This document shows, piece after piece, positions 35,057 through 44,874 of a DNA stretch of 64,000 nucleotides. Under the pieces are notes generated by a model. It was not told the DNA's origin and did no database searches. It saw only the letters and a list, made by a program, of their open reading frames with translations. The stretch lies in NCBI RefSeq assembly GCF_905147365.1, contig NC_056417.1, positions 11,120,501 through 11,184,500 on the forward strand, written 5' to 3'. The DNA is from Aricia agestis. Taxonomy: Eukaryota > Arthropoda > Insecta > Lepidoptera > Lycaenidae. How positions within the stretch are numbered: position 1 is the first letter of the stretch; every line of letters begins with the position of its first letter. The position numbers were made by a program, and so were the translations under genes.

Positions 35057-35683
35057 CTGTCCATCTGTCTGTCTGTCCGCGGTTTTGTTCAGAGACTATA
35101 GGACTGCCACATAAAGCTGTTATTTGGCACGAATGCACATATTAATAATGTCGACAAAATGGTACACAAAATCTTTAAAAAAAAATGTATGCTACCAGAG
35201 ACCAGCCATTTTTTTTTCGCGTCCACCCCATCGTCGTGTGGGGTGTTGTTGGATAGGTTTTCTATAAATATTATGAGTATTCATAGATCATTTTCCGATT
35301 TAGAGATTCATTTGTGAAATATTAAGTTTTAAATTGGAAAAATCGTTAGAGTCCAGTCCCTTCTACCACCTAAACGGTTGCTTCTGGAAATGTGAAAAAA
35401 TTCACTCGAGTAGGAAATATGCTGAGTTTAAAAGGAAAACAATAACGGCTAAGAAGACTTAATAAGTTATTGAGCAATAGTCGATCAACTAAAAAAAATA
35501 TGTTCGGCGAAATATAAAGGAACTTTTCGTTCAAATTCCTTTGAAAGTAACTGAGATGATGTTGTTAGTAGTGTAAAACACGTTAGAAATGTACATTCAT
35601 TGACCATACAAACATTTTAAAAAACTAGCGGTACTACGGAACCCTATATTGCGCGTGGCCCGACACGCACTTGGGCGGTTTTA
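34981..35683. repeat. Family E repeat with (GTCT)n
   Basis: It starts 'AGGGTTCTGTAGTCAAG', has 'AACCCTTATAGTTTCGGTC', then a (GTCT)n tract at about 35024-35078, and ends 'TACGGAACCCTATATTGCGC' plus 'CACGCACTTGGGCGGTTTT'. It abuts the right end of the 2-kb hAT-like element. Confidence 0.65.
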
Positions 35684-36015
35684 TTATCCTTTAGACATGA
35701 CATGCATTAATGTTGTCCGCGAATTTTTGGTTTGTTCTTCGTTCTTTTGTTAACAAGAGATAGCAAAAAAGTTTATTATTAAAAAATCACAAAACTTTAT
35801 ATTTTATATATCTAAATTGTATTTCTATTCCAACTCAATAATTTCACGTAGGTAATATTAATAACCTTTATGTGCATTCCCTAAACATAATTATTACTTA
35901 ATTACATTAACGTTTCTAACATAAAATCATCGAAATTCAGAACCGAAAATTGTTTTAATGTAATAATTGTAAGTATAGGATAATTTAAATTACAAATCAA
36001 AATTTATATACTATA

Positions 36016-36203
36016 CTGTACTCGGCGAAACATGGTGGTAGCGGTCATTGACTCCCTGACAAAAACTTGTCATTTTCTATACAAAGCCGCGATTGACAAC
36101 ATCTGACACTTCACTGTCAATCGCGGTTAATACATAATATAGAAAATGACAAGTTTTTGACAGGGAGTCAATGGCCGCTACCGCCATGTTTCGCCGATTA
36201 CAG
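36016..36203. mobile_element. Near-perfect palindromic MITE, TA(TA) duplication
   Basis: 188 bp. CTGTACTCGGCGAAACATGG at the left pairs with the right end CCATGTTTCGCCGATTACAG. Pairing continues through GACTCCCTGACAAAAACTTG and a second inner stem CCGCGATTGACA, so nearly the whole element is one hairpin. TATA occurs immediately outside both ends, containing the TA expected for a mariner-like insertion. Confidence 0.8.
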
Positions 36204-36233
36204 TATAGGATGTATAACTTCTATCGAGCATAA

Positions 36234-36467
36234 AGGTACAAGTTGGAACCGAGCGACACGTCGCAATTGCAGTCTGCAGACGACGTATCGTCGCGACACT
36301 ACTGGTTTCTACTTTCTATGTCCTTATTTCTATGAAATACCCTGTGAAGCTAGCGATACACGAAGCTAACGAAACTTTCATAGAAATACATAGAAATTAG
36401 AAACAGTAGTGTCGCGACGACACGTCGTCTGCTGCCGCTTCATGTCGCCCGCTGCCAACCGGCACCT
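36234..36467. mobile_element. PIF/Harbinger-like MITE, family M3
   Basis: Ends AGGTACAAGTTGGAACCG and CCAACCGGCACCT. Inner arms with repeated ACACGTCG and CGTCGCGACAC motifs pair strongly. TAA on both sides (36231-36233 and 36468-36470). A related copy lies at 54246-54442. It begins only 27 bases beyond the preceding MITE's TATA. Confidence 0.7.
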
Positions 36468-36470
36468 TAA

Positions 36471-37504
36471 ATTGGTTTATCCAGTGATTTTGCCATTTGC
36501 CGTTATAAAAACTATCCTAAGCCACAGATTACTAAATAGAATTACTACGTAACCTAAGCTCTCACTCAAATAATGTCCAAGCCAAATCGGTTCAGACTTC
36601 AGAGTTTTAAATTTAAGGCATATTGTGCACACCGCATTTATAAAATAATTTTGTTTGTAAGTACATACTTACAATATTGTATTAACATAATATAAGTAAA
36701 GATAATTACCACTGATAGCATAGTGAAATTTACGAGTTACAGCTGTTTATTGTTCGGATTAATCCTTTCCAAACATGGTCTTGATAAGACTCAAAAATAG
36801 AAAAAGTCTGTACAAACTGTAAGATAAGTACAAATTACTCCCTTAAAATTCCGTCGCGTTGTTCTGTAAGATAAGTACAAACTACTCCCTTAAAATTCCG
36901 TCGCGTTGTTTCCGGCATTTAGGCACATTTACATAATAACACCAATAGCGGAGTACAATTGCACAATTTTAAGACCGACGTGACGGGACTGACGAAAATT
37001 CATCTGAATGAAGTTGCTTACGACGCGCTCTGAACAAAGATCTACGAGTTGCGGTGATAACGATTGGCGGCCATTATTTTCTCAGTGAAGTTAACTAGAA
37101 TTTTTACGTCATCGAAACAATTTAAGTAGCGACAAAATCTCGCACTCCGCACTTAAGGCGCTGTGGTTGTTGCAACTACGTAAAATGGGTTTTTTAAAAC
37201 ACGTTTTTAGTAAAGGAAATGTCATTATTTAAGTATAATATAAGTACCATTTTAAAATTGAGAAAATTTTCTATACGCAAAGGTATATCAGTACACAATT
37301 TGAAAAATTCTGCTCGATAGAAAAAAATCTCAAAGATGGACTGTTATAACGCCGTTTTTCATAATTAAATCATTTTATGGCTAAATTACACACTTTCTAG
37401 AAAAAACAAAAAATGTAGTATATGTGTCGTAACCTAACGTAAACGATTTGATATATTTGATTTGTGTAATACTAAAAACAAAAGGTTTTTACTCCTATTT
37501 TCTA
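36471..37504. other. No gene; one short tandem duplication
   Basis: A 46-48-bp unit around 'CTGTAAGATAAGTACAAA' to 'CCGTCGCGTTGTT' is duplicated in tandem at about 36817-36911. The rest is AT-rich with no features. Confidence 0.5.
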
Positions 37505-37706
37505 TTATCAAGGCACGCGGCGAGCGCGTAACAGCCACTGTACAAGGCACGCTGATATGAATGTTATTTTAATGTCCTTAACGTCGATATTCGTACTGAC
37601 AGACATCGACCTGCTTATTTTAGGGACTACTGGGCCTTAAGGACACCACATAATATTAATCGCTTGTTTTCTATGAGAGGCCGGGCCAGCCTCTCATAGA
37701 AAACAA
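37505..37706. repeat. Dispersed repeat with terminal hairpin
   Basis: 37505-37630 recurs inverted at about 46599-46715 (shared 'CAGACATCGACCTGCTT' and 'CACGCGGCGAGCG'-type blocks). At 37668-37705 TTTTCTATGAGAGGC and its exact inverse form a 15-bp stem. Confidence 0.5.
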
Positions 37707-37770
37707 AAAATTGAACAGCAAGAAATGGAAAGGGCGTACGCGACAAAATGGTTTTTGTCGCCATAAAAAC

Positions 37771-38760
37771 CATAAATATATTTCATATAAGCTATGGGCA
37801 AATTATAGTGTATGCTTGAACTAAACTATGTACACATTTTGGAAGCTTTAGACCCAATTTCACCGACCTCTGTTTGTTGAATCCTAACAAGGCATTACTT
37901 AACGGACCTTCGAAAATTAAACAGACTGTTAAAATACTTATGCCATATAGGCGTTGCCAGATTTTTTTGTGCCAAGTCGGGATTTTGGAACTTTTTGACT
38001 GAAAAAGCGGGATTCTTCAGTCAAAAGCGGGACAAAGTAAAAAAGGTATAAAATCAAAAGTTTTTTTTTTTTATCTTTTTATTTGCTTTAAAATAACGTT
38101 TACGTGACAATAGATAGCAAAAGTAGCCAAAGGAAATCCACTCGTCTACCGCCCACACTCTTATCTTTACTACGCGCCTTTCTTTCTCAGCACGCTGCAC
38201 GTACGTTCGGGCTTTCCCCGAAAAGCGGGACTGAGCCTGTCCCGCGCGGGACATTTAATTTTGATGAAAAAAATCGGGACGTCCCGCCAAAATCGGGACG
38301 TCTGGCAACACTGGTTATGTCCCACAGTAAAAATTTAACAGCGGATTAGTAAATACAATGTTAAGTGAACAACGAGTGAATAACATTCAATTCGTTCGTT
38401 CTTGTTATAAGGCGACGAAATTGCAATGTACAAGTTTATTACGACATGTTGGCTGCAATGTGTCATTTTCACCTTATTCGTATAATACGTCATCTGGTAG
38501 ATAATGCGACCAAATTAAAATATCACTGTCTTAATCACTCTCCTTTGTTGGCAAAATTAGAATCCCTGTTTTTATAAAGGTATTTTTGATTAATTATTCT
38601 GAGAAGAATCGACCAATCGTGTTTTGCTATGGGTAATTCAAAGATAAAGACATGATGAATACTGACAATGAACTTTAATTTCTTAGCTTAGTCATTGTTG
38701 AGAAAAATCGATATCGCTGCAGCCAAATTATCAAGGCGTCACCTTAAAGTAAAATATTTG
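37771..38760 (-). repeat. Inverted copy of the 138-447 repeat, split by an insertion
   Basis: 37771-37850 is the inverse of about 360-447, and 38536-38755 is the inverse of about 138-355. Between them lie about 680 bp of extra sequence (about 37852-38535) with 'AAAGCGGGA' and 'GGGACGTC' repeats. The join is near TTA/TTAA, but I could not define TIRs for the inserted piece. 38761-39096 shows nothing recognisable. Confidence 0.6.
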
Positions 38761-39100
38761 TTGTGTTAAATTTATGGTAGAGTTCTCAGATAGGTTTTAG
38801 GTAGTCAGCAAAAATATAATAAAAAGTTAGAGTCATAATAGTATGTTACATAGATCAGCAAACCCGTTAAATTATTTTCGTAGGTACCAAAAAATTTGTC
38901 TTAATAGTTAATACCTACGTTTAAGCTAAAGATTAGGAGATTGTGCCACTAGCCAAATGCACTTTTTGACACGAGCAAGCAAACTACCCAATGCTACGTT
39001 AAATATTAAAGGTACGTGCACCATATCCCGAGCCGTAGCATGTTGTTGCGTAGTGCAAAAATCCGCCCAAATCTCTTGAGAATGATTTGTATAAATATAC

Positions 39101-39657
39101 TGTTACGGTACATGGTATACGGACACGTGGTGCGCAAGTACATACTCGAACCTTCTAGGAAGGTCCAATGTTTGTTTACGTGTTTACCCTTTATTTGTTA
39201 GCGTGTTTGAATTTAGACCTTATGACTGAGTCCATAAGGTCTAAATTAAATTCAACTTACTGCACTTATCGCAAGGACGGCAGTTTTATTGTGGCACATT
39301 CCCGAGCCTACTAGAAATTTCCCACGGTTGTTTACTTGTTTACGTGAAATCGGGAAATTTCTGGAATTCGTCTCGCCATATAAAAAGAGCCGCAGGCAGG
39401 CCCGGAATTCAGTTTGTTTTGAGCTTTCATCAAGGCGATTTCGGAGCGACAACAAGTGATCAATAGTGAGTGAACCAGTGAAACCTGCGACTTGGCTACG
39501 ACCTAGGACAGTGATAGTGCTTAGTGATTGGACCTAGTGATTAGTGTTTGGACTTAGTGCTAAGTGTTGTGACCTAGTGTTTAGTGCAGTGTTAATAAAG
39601 TCTTCAAGAGAGTCACCAGGTCTTTCTCTCCAAATCCTCGAACCCTAGCACGTAACA
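39101..39657 (+). repeat. 5' LTR of element 2
   Basis: 557 bp. It contains a U3 hairpin with a 15-bp perfect stem (39210-39224 with 39233-39247), heat-shock-type GAA/TTC motifs, TATA, initiator, a series of degenerate 'GACCTAGTGATTAGTG' repeats (about 39480-39590) and AATAAA at 39594-39599. Confidence 0.95.
39354..39414 (+). promoter_or_regulatory. LTR core promoter: HSE-like motif, TATA box, initiator
   Basis: TATAAAAA lies at 39379-39386, and an arthropod-type initiator TTCAGTT at 39408-39414, with its A (39411) 32 bases from the start of TATA. Just upstream, 39354-39366 reads GAAATTTCTGGAA, three inverted nGAAn units in perfect heat-shock-element spacing. A second pair, GAAATTTC, is at 39314-39321. 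Transcription is predicted to start near 39411, but heat induction is only an inference. The same block is in the 3' LTR (offset 5774). Confidence 0.6.
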
Positions 39658-39659
39658 AC

Positions 39660-39677
39660 TGGTGTCAGAAGTGCGAT
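39660..39677 (+). other. Primer-binding site, tRNA-Leu type
   Basis: TGGTGTCAGAAGTGCGAT starts two bases after the LTR and matches the known tRNA-Leu primer site TGGTGTCAGAAGTGGGAT with one mismatch. Confidence 0.8.
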
Positions 39678-39683
39678 TTGGAG

Positions 39684-41276
39684 ATGCCATTGACTCCGAG
39701 AGAGGACTTCAAGGGGAGTGTCAGGACAAGGGCGCAGCGAGCTGCTGCCATTGACACCGAGAGGGGAGTTGCGGAGGCCACACCCACTGGGGACCAAGCT
39801 CCGCCCACTGAGGGACAGGTCCCACTCACTGGCCCCGCCCACCTGGCTCCGCCCACTGATCACGCCCACCAGGCTCCGCCCACTTTGGGCGAAGCCACGC
39901 CCACTGGCTCCGCACACCGGGACACGCCTACTGGCCACGCCCCCCAGGCTCCGCCCACTTTGGCCGTAGCCACGCCCACTGGCTCCGCCCACCAGGCCCC
40001 GCCCACTCAGGCCACGCCCACTGACGCCGCCCACTGGGCCCCGCCCGCTCAGGCTCCGTCGACTAGTTCCATCTATCCTGCTACGCCCGTAGTTTCTACG
40101 GCCCCTCAAATGGCTCTTCAATTGGAAAGCATAATTGAATTAATTCAGGCTTTGCAGGAGTCTCAAAAAGCTGAAAGTCAGGCGTTGAAAGATTCTCAAA
40201 AGGCAATGATGGAGTCACAAGACCGCAAGTTCGGCGCTTTACAAGAGGCACAAGACCGCAAGCTCGGTGCTTTGCAAGAGGCACAAGACCGTAAGCTCAG
40301 CGCGTTGCAAGAGTCACAAGAGCAACAAAAGGACCTCCAAGAAAAAGCGCTTTTGGCCATAAAGGATGTTAGTGACACGGTGACTAAGCTTCGTAAAGAC
40401 GTCGACGTAATGGACGAACGCGTTACCGGGTTGGGAGTGGATGTGGAAAATGTGAAAACCGGCCTCACTGAACTACAGAAAAAAGTAGTGCGCCTGGAAA
40501 CCACAGGAGTCGCGACGTGTAGTGGAAATTCTGGAGTGGCACATGGGCCAAGAGTAAAAGTGCCACCATACGACGGCACTACTTCTTGGAATGCTTATCG
40601 TCAGCAATTCCAGACTGTTGCTTCTGCCAACGGATGGAATGATGAACAACGCCTGACCGCTCTCACTGTTGCGCTCAGAGGGCAAGCTTTGTCGGTCCTA
40701 GAAGCGCATACAGGAAATGGGTTTCAAGACCTGATGGAGGCACTTGAATCCAGATACGGGGAGCGACACCTGGAGCACGTGTTCCGTGCCCAACTGCGTG
40801 ACAGAGTCCAACGCCCAGGAGAAGGACTACAACAATGGGCGTTGGAAATTGAAAAACTCGTCAAGAAGGCACACCCAGGAGCTGACGCCAAGATGGTCGA
40901 CACGAATATTGTGCAAGCATTTGTCGACGGAATCAGAGACCTGGAGGTCAGAGCTGCAGTGAGGCTACGTCACCACACCTCGCTTAAGGAAGCATTGGCG
41001 CATGCTTTAGAGGTCGAGGCTGTTCGGCGTGACATACGGCAGACATATAAGATCCGCGAGGTCTCTGAGGAAGTCAAGGAGGTTAAGGCTCCTACGAAGA
41101 GAAGTTCTGGAGCCATGTGCTACAAGTGCGGCGAGAGGGGCCATCTTCAGCTTAACTGCCCGCAGAAAGAGACCCAAATGGCAAGGATGAAAATGCTCGA
41201 GGAACGTCTGAAACAAATGGAGGAGCTGCAAAAGCAAGGGGCCTCGTTCCCTGCCCGGGATCAGGGAAACGAATAA
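39684..41276 (+). CDS. Gag polyprotein (element 2)
   Basis: 530 residues from the first ATG (39684). The same frame is open to the LTR, but a TTG just upstream is not needed as a start. N-terminal ~130 residues are low-complexity Pro/Thr/Ala/His, built from degenerate repeats of a GCCCACTGGCTCCGCC-like unit. Next comes a coiled-coil-like segment with tandem 'AQDRKLGALQE' units (about 175-210), a heptad-rich region to about 270, a capsid-like domain starting 'PPYDGTTSWNAYRQQF', and one CCHC zinc knuckle at 479-492 (CYKCGERGHLQLNC). The C-terminus overlaps the -1 frame of pol. It forms the particle and binds element RNA. Confidence 0.93.
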   Translation: MPLTPREDFKGSVRTRAQRAAAIDTERGVAEATPTGDQAPPTEGQVPLTGPAHLAPPTDHAHQAPPTLGEATPTGSAHRDTPTGHAPQAPPTLAVATPTGSAHQAPPTQATPTDAAHWAPPAQAPSTSSIYPATPVVSTAPQMALQLESIIELIQALQESQKAESQALKDSQKAMMESQDRKFGALQEAQDRKLGALQEAQDRKLSALQESQEQQKDLQEKALLAIKDVSDTVTKLRKDVDVMDERVTGLGVDVENVKTGLTELQKKVVRLETTGVATCSGNSGVAHGPRVKVPPYDGTTSWNAYRQQFQTVASANGWNDEQRLTALTVALRGQALSVLEAHTGNGFQDLMEALESRYGERHLEHVFRAQLRDRVQRPGEGLQQWALEIEKLVKKAHPGADAKMVDTNIVQAFVDGIRDLEVRAAVRLRHHTSLKEALAHALEVEAVRRDIRQTYKIREVSEEVKEVKAPTKRSSGAMCYKCGERGHLQLNCPQKETQMARMKMLEERLKQMEELQKQGASFPARDQGNE

Positions 41277-41305
41277 AAGCCAGGACTAAGGGGCGAGTGC
41301 TGGCT
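41264..41305 (+). other. Predicted -1 frameshift signal between gag and pol
   Basis: G-GGA-AAC (41264-41270) sits in the gag frame, two codons (GAA TAA) before the stop ends, and matches the X-XXY-YYZ slippery rule. Seven bases later AGCCAG (41278-41283) can pair with CTGGCT (41300-41305), a 6-bp stem around a 16-base loop. The spacing is as in known frameshift sites. The pol frame is continuous through this point in the -1 register. Confidence 0.75.
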
Positions 41306-44300
41306 GACACGGAGGAAGCCCCGATAACTGTTATCTCCCAAGCATGCAGCGGGAACAGTCTTGTGATTCAGGGGACTATTAACAGGACGGATTGCAAAAT
41401 GACTCTATATACAGGAGCCTCTAGAACGATAGTGAACCCAAATCTGGTAAAAGCCGCAAGAAGACACAAGAGGAGAATTAACTGTCGGCTCCTTACTGCC
41501 TCCGGTCAGCCAATACCCGTCCTGGGAGAAATGTCAGTTACGATTAATGTAGGGGGATCCTCATACCCTCATGACGTTATCGTGGCTGAGATTATGGATG
41601 ATTGCATCTTGGGTTTGGATTTCATGAAGAAGCACAACTGCAGAATTAATGTCGCCGACGGAGTGTTCAAGTGTGGGGAAGAAGAAATTTTCATCCTTGG
41701 AGGCGCCTGCGGGAAAGTTGAATGTGTAAAGAAAGTCATAATACCTGGACGTGCGGAAGCTCGGGTGCTGGTGAAACTACCGCCAGCTGGAAAGAAGAAG
41801 TCAAACAGATGCGTGTTAATCGAAGACACACCTACCAAGACATCAGCGCATAAATTGATGACGGCAAGAACCCTTGTTAGTGGAAGCAGTAACGCTGTGG
41901 TCAGAGTTTTGAATCTTGGTGATCGCGAGTTCTGCTTGAACAAAGGTGATGTCATTGGAAAGTGCGAGGAAGTTGTCTGGATGAGAAAGTGTAATTCGAT
42001 CACAGGCTCAGACTCAGCAAACACCAGCAACTATGGAATAGTGACTGAGCTACTCGATGACTGCAAGAGTAATCTGACTTATTCGCAGAGCATGAAAGCT
42101 AAGAAGTTTTTACAACGCCACGCGAATATCTTCTCCAGTCAGGAAGGCGACCTTGGAAGAACGTCGATGGTTCAGCACAGGATAGATACCGGAAGCGAGA
42201 ACCCAATTCGTCAACGAGCAAGACGGATACCCATTGCAAAGGAAAAAGAAGTTGAAGGCCTTTTGGAGGACATGAGAAGGAATAAGATAATTGAACCGTC
42301 TGCAAGTCCGTGGTGCTCACCAGTTGTATTAGTGAAGAAGAAAGATGGCAGCACAAGATTTTGTGTGGACTACAGACGTCTCAATGATGTCACTAAGAAG
42401 GACAGCTATCCATTACCTCGAATCGACGACACTCTGGATACCTTGAGTGGCATGAAATGGTTCTCGACCCTGGACCTGAAATCTGGATACTGGCAGGTGG
42501 AAATTCATCCAAAAGACAAGGAGAAGACAGCGTTCTCCACCGGTAAAGGTCTATGGCAGTTTAACGTCATGCCCTTTGGATTGTGCAACGCACCTGCCAC
42601 ATTTGAGCGACTCATGGAGTGTGTACTGGCAGGCTTAGTTGGAGAGGCTTGCTTAGTCTACTTGGATGACGTCATCATTGTTGGCCGCGACTTCGAGGAC
42701 CATTTGCGAAACTTAGAACGAGTTTTCGCCAAAATAGAGGGGGCCAAGTTAAAGTTGAATCCGAAAAAGTGTCGTTTATTCAGGAGTAAGGTGAACTATC
42801 TCGGCCATGTTATCTCCAGTGATGGAATTCAGACGGACCCGGAGAAACTAGAAGCAGTCCAAAATTGGCCAACCCCTAAGAACAAAACCGAAGTGTGGGC
42901 ATTTCTTGGCCTATGCTCCTACTACAGGCGTTTTGTTAAGGGATTCTCAGAGATAGCCAAGCCATTACATCGGCTGACAGAAGATAAACGACAGTTTATT
43001 TGGGACGAGACTTCCGAAGATTCTTTTCAGAAACTAAAGAAACATCTGTGTGAAACACCAATCCTGGGGTATCCACAACCTGAAGGTCAGTTTATTGTCG
43101 ACACGGACGCAAGCAACACGGCCATTGGAGGGGTGTTATCTCAAAAACAGGGTGAAAGAGAAGTTGTAATTGCATATTTCAGCAAATCTTTATCTAAGCC
43201 AGAGAGAAACTACTGTGTGACAAGAAGAGAACTCTTGGCTGTCGTAAAGACGCTACAACATTTCAGCAAGTATCTCATTGGCAGACAGTTTTTACTGCGA
43301 ACTGATCACGCAGCGTTGAAGTGGCTACTACAGTTCAAGAACCCAGAAGGTCAAGTAGCTCGATGGATTGAACAGCTCCAGGAGTATGACTTCAAGACCG
43401 AATACCGCAGCGGAAAGTCGCATGGGAATGCTGACGCACTCTCACGAAGGCCGTGTTCAGAAGACTGCAAACATTGTGTTAAGCAGGAATCTAATGAAGT
43501 AACATTAAAGTTAACGAAAACAAGTCCTTTGGGCCCATGGGAGAATGATGCTATGAGGGAGGCTCAAGAAACAGATGACGACCTTCGGCACATCATCACA
43601 TGGAAGAAACGGGGTGATGAAAAACCAATCTGGAGTGAGGTTGCACCCACTGGCGCTGTCACTAAGGCGTACTGGGCGCAATGGGACAGCCTGATACTTC
43701 AAAACGGAATACTCTACCGGAAATGGGAGAAGACCAACGGCAGAGAGTTCCATCTTCAGATAGTTGTCCCAAGAACGAGAGTACCAGATGTTCTCCGAGA
43801 AATGCATGATGGCGTATCAGGAGGTCATCTAGGAGTAAAGAGGACGTTAACAAAAGTGCGAGAACGATTCTACTGGTTACATTGTCGAGACGATGTACAG
43901 GATTGGTGCCGCAAATGCACTACTTGCGCTGCAGTGAAGGGACCACAGACAAGGAGCCGTGGGAGCCTGCGCTTGTATAACGTTGGCGCACCGTGGGAAC
44001 GAATCGCAGTTGACGTAGCTGGGCCATTTCCCGTGACAGAATCGGGAAACAAGTATTTTATGGTCGTCATGGATTACTTCACCAAATGGCCCGAAGTGTT
44101 CGCCATACCAAACCAAGAAGCTACAACAGTCGCTTCTAAATTAGTCGAAGAAGTGATATCTCGGTTTGGTGTGCCTCTGGAAATCCATTCTGATCAGGGC
44201 AGGAATTTCGAATCGCAGGTCTTCCAGGAAGTGTGCAGAATTTTGGGAATGCATAAAACGAGGACCACCGCGTACCATCCACAGTCTGATGGAATGGTTG

Positions 44301-44863
44301 AGAGATTTAACCAGACCCTTGAGAGGCATTTGGCGAAATTGGTAGATGACAAACAAAAGGACTGGGACAAGTATATACCGCTCTTCCTTCTGTCGTACCG
44401 TACCGCCGAGCATGAGAGCGTAAAAGCTACCCCGGCGTATGTCAATTACGGTAGAGAACTGCGAGTACCAGTAGACCTCTTGACAGGAGGGTCACCGGAG
44501 GAACCGAAGACCGTACCAGATTATGTCTGTGATTTAAGGGAAAAGATGCGCTATATACACGCCATGGTTCGGGAAAATGGGTTACAGTCAAGTGAGAACA
44601 TGAAGACCAGATACGACCGGAAATCGAATACAAGCGGCTTCGAAGAAGGGTCACTGGTGTGGCTGCATAACCCAACTCGCCGAAAAGGCAAATCTCCAAA
44701 GTTGCAGACCAAGTGGGACGGCCCATACAAAGTGGTTACCCGATTGAATGATGTGACTTACAGGATTCAAAAGCAACCAAGAGGGACATTCAAAGTGGTA
44801 CACATAGACCGTCTGGCGCGTTACCATGGCAGTAACAATGATGCTCGGGACGAGCATCTCTAA
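41270..44863 (+). CDS. Pol polyprotein: protease, RT, RNase H, integrase (element 2)
   Basis: Read in the -1 frame relative to gag, without an ATG near its start; residues below count from the codon at 41297. The protease region has 'LYTGAS' where D(S/T)GA is expected: Tyr38 (TAT, 41408-41410) replaces the catalytic Asp, while the downstream 'ILGLDF' motif is intact. Reverse transcriptase has FCVDYRRL (Asp358) and YLDD (455-458). RNase H has VDTDAS (602-604) and HGNADAL (709-715). Integrase has an HHCC zinc region (His837 to about 875) and triad Asp906, Asp966, Glu1002 (DD35E), then a 'WDGPYKV' motif near 1142. No stop or frameshift is seen. Particle maturation would need protease supplied by another copy. 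Confidence 0.94.
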   Translation, partial: RIKARTKGRVLADTEEAPITVISQACSGNSLVIQGTINRTDCKMTLYTGASRTIVNPNLVKAARRHKRRINCRLLTASGQPIPVLGEMSVTINVGGSSYPHDVIVAEIMDDCILGLDFMKKHNCRINVADGVFKCGEEEIFILGGACGKVECVKKVIIPGRAEARVLVKLPPAGKKKSNRCVLIEDTPTKTSAHKLMTARTLVSGSSNAVVRVLNLGDREFCLNKGDVIGKCEEVVWMRKCNSITGSDSANTSNYGIVTELLDDCKSNLTYSQSMKAKKFLQRHANIFSSQEGDLGRTSMVQHRIDTGSENPIRQRARRIPIAKEKEVEGLLEDMRRNKIIEPSASPWCSPVVLVKKKDGSTRFCVDYRRLNDVTKKDSYPLPRIDDTLDTLSGMKWFSTLDLKSGYWQVEIHPKDKEKTAFSTGKGLWQFNVMPFGLCNAPATFERLMECVLAGLVGEACLVYLDDVIIVGRDFEDHLRNLERVFAKIEGAKLKLNPKKCRLFRSKVNYLGHVISSDGIQTDPEKLEAVQNWPTPKNKTEVWAFLGLCSYYRRFVKGFSEIAKPLHRLTEDKRQFIWDETSEDSFQKLKKHLCETPILGYPQPEGQFIVDTDASNTAIGGVLSQKQGEREVVIAYFSKSLSKPERNYCVTRRELLAVVKTLQHFSKYLIGRQFLLRTDHAALKWLLQFKNPEGQVARWIEQLQEYDFKTEYRSGKSHGNADALSRRPCSEDCKHCVKQESNEVTLKLTKTSPLGPWENDAMREAQETDDDLRHIITWKKRGDEKPIWSEVAPTGAVTKAYWAQWDSLILQNGILYRKWEKTNGREFHLQIVVPRTRVPDVLREMHDGVSGGHLGVKRTLTKVRERFYWLHCRDDVQDWCRKCTTCAAVKGPQTRSRGSLRLYNVGAPWERIAVDVAGPFPVTESGNKYFMVVMDYFTKWPEVFAIPNQEATTVASKLVEEVISRFGVPLEIHSDQGRNFESQVFQEVCRILGMHKTRTTAYHPQSDGMVERFNQTLERHLAKLVDDKQKDWDKYIPLFLLSYRTAEHESVKATPAYVNYGRELRVPVDLLTGGSPEEPKTVPDYVCDLREKMRYIHAMVRENGLQSSENMKTRYDRKSNTSGFEEGSLVWLHNPTRRKGKSPKLQTKWDGPYKVVTRLNDVTYRIQKQPRGTFKVVHIDRLARYHGSNNDARDEHL

Positions 44864-44874
44864 GAGGGGAGTAG
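44862..44874 (+). other. Polypurine tract of element 2
   Basis: AAGAGGGGAGTAG lies directly before the 3' LTR and overlaps the pol stop codon. It is the expected site of plus-strand priming. Confidence 0.8.

Noticed and set aside
39645..40121. 158-codon minus-strand frame rich in Gly, Arg and Ser
   Set aside because: It is the opposite strand of the GC-rich gag repeats, where stops are rare. No domain, and gag on the plus strand is clearly the real gene.
44441..44726. Minus-strand frames under pol (several of 60-150 codons)
   Set aside because: Shadows of the intact pol frame of element 2.
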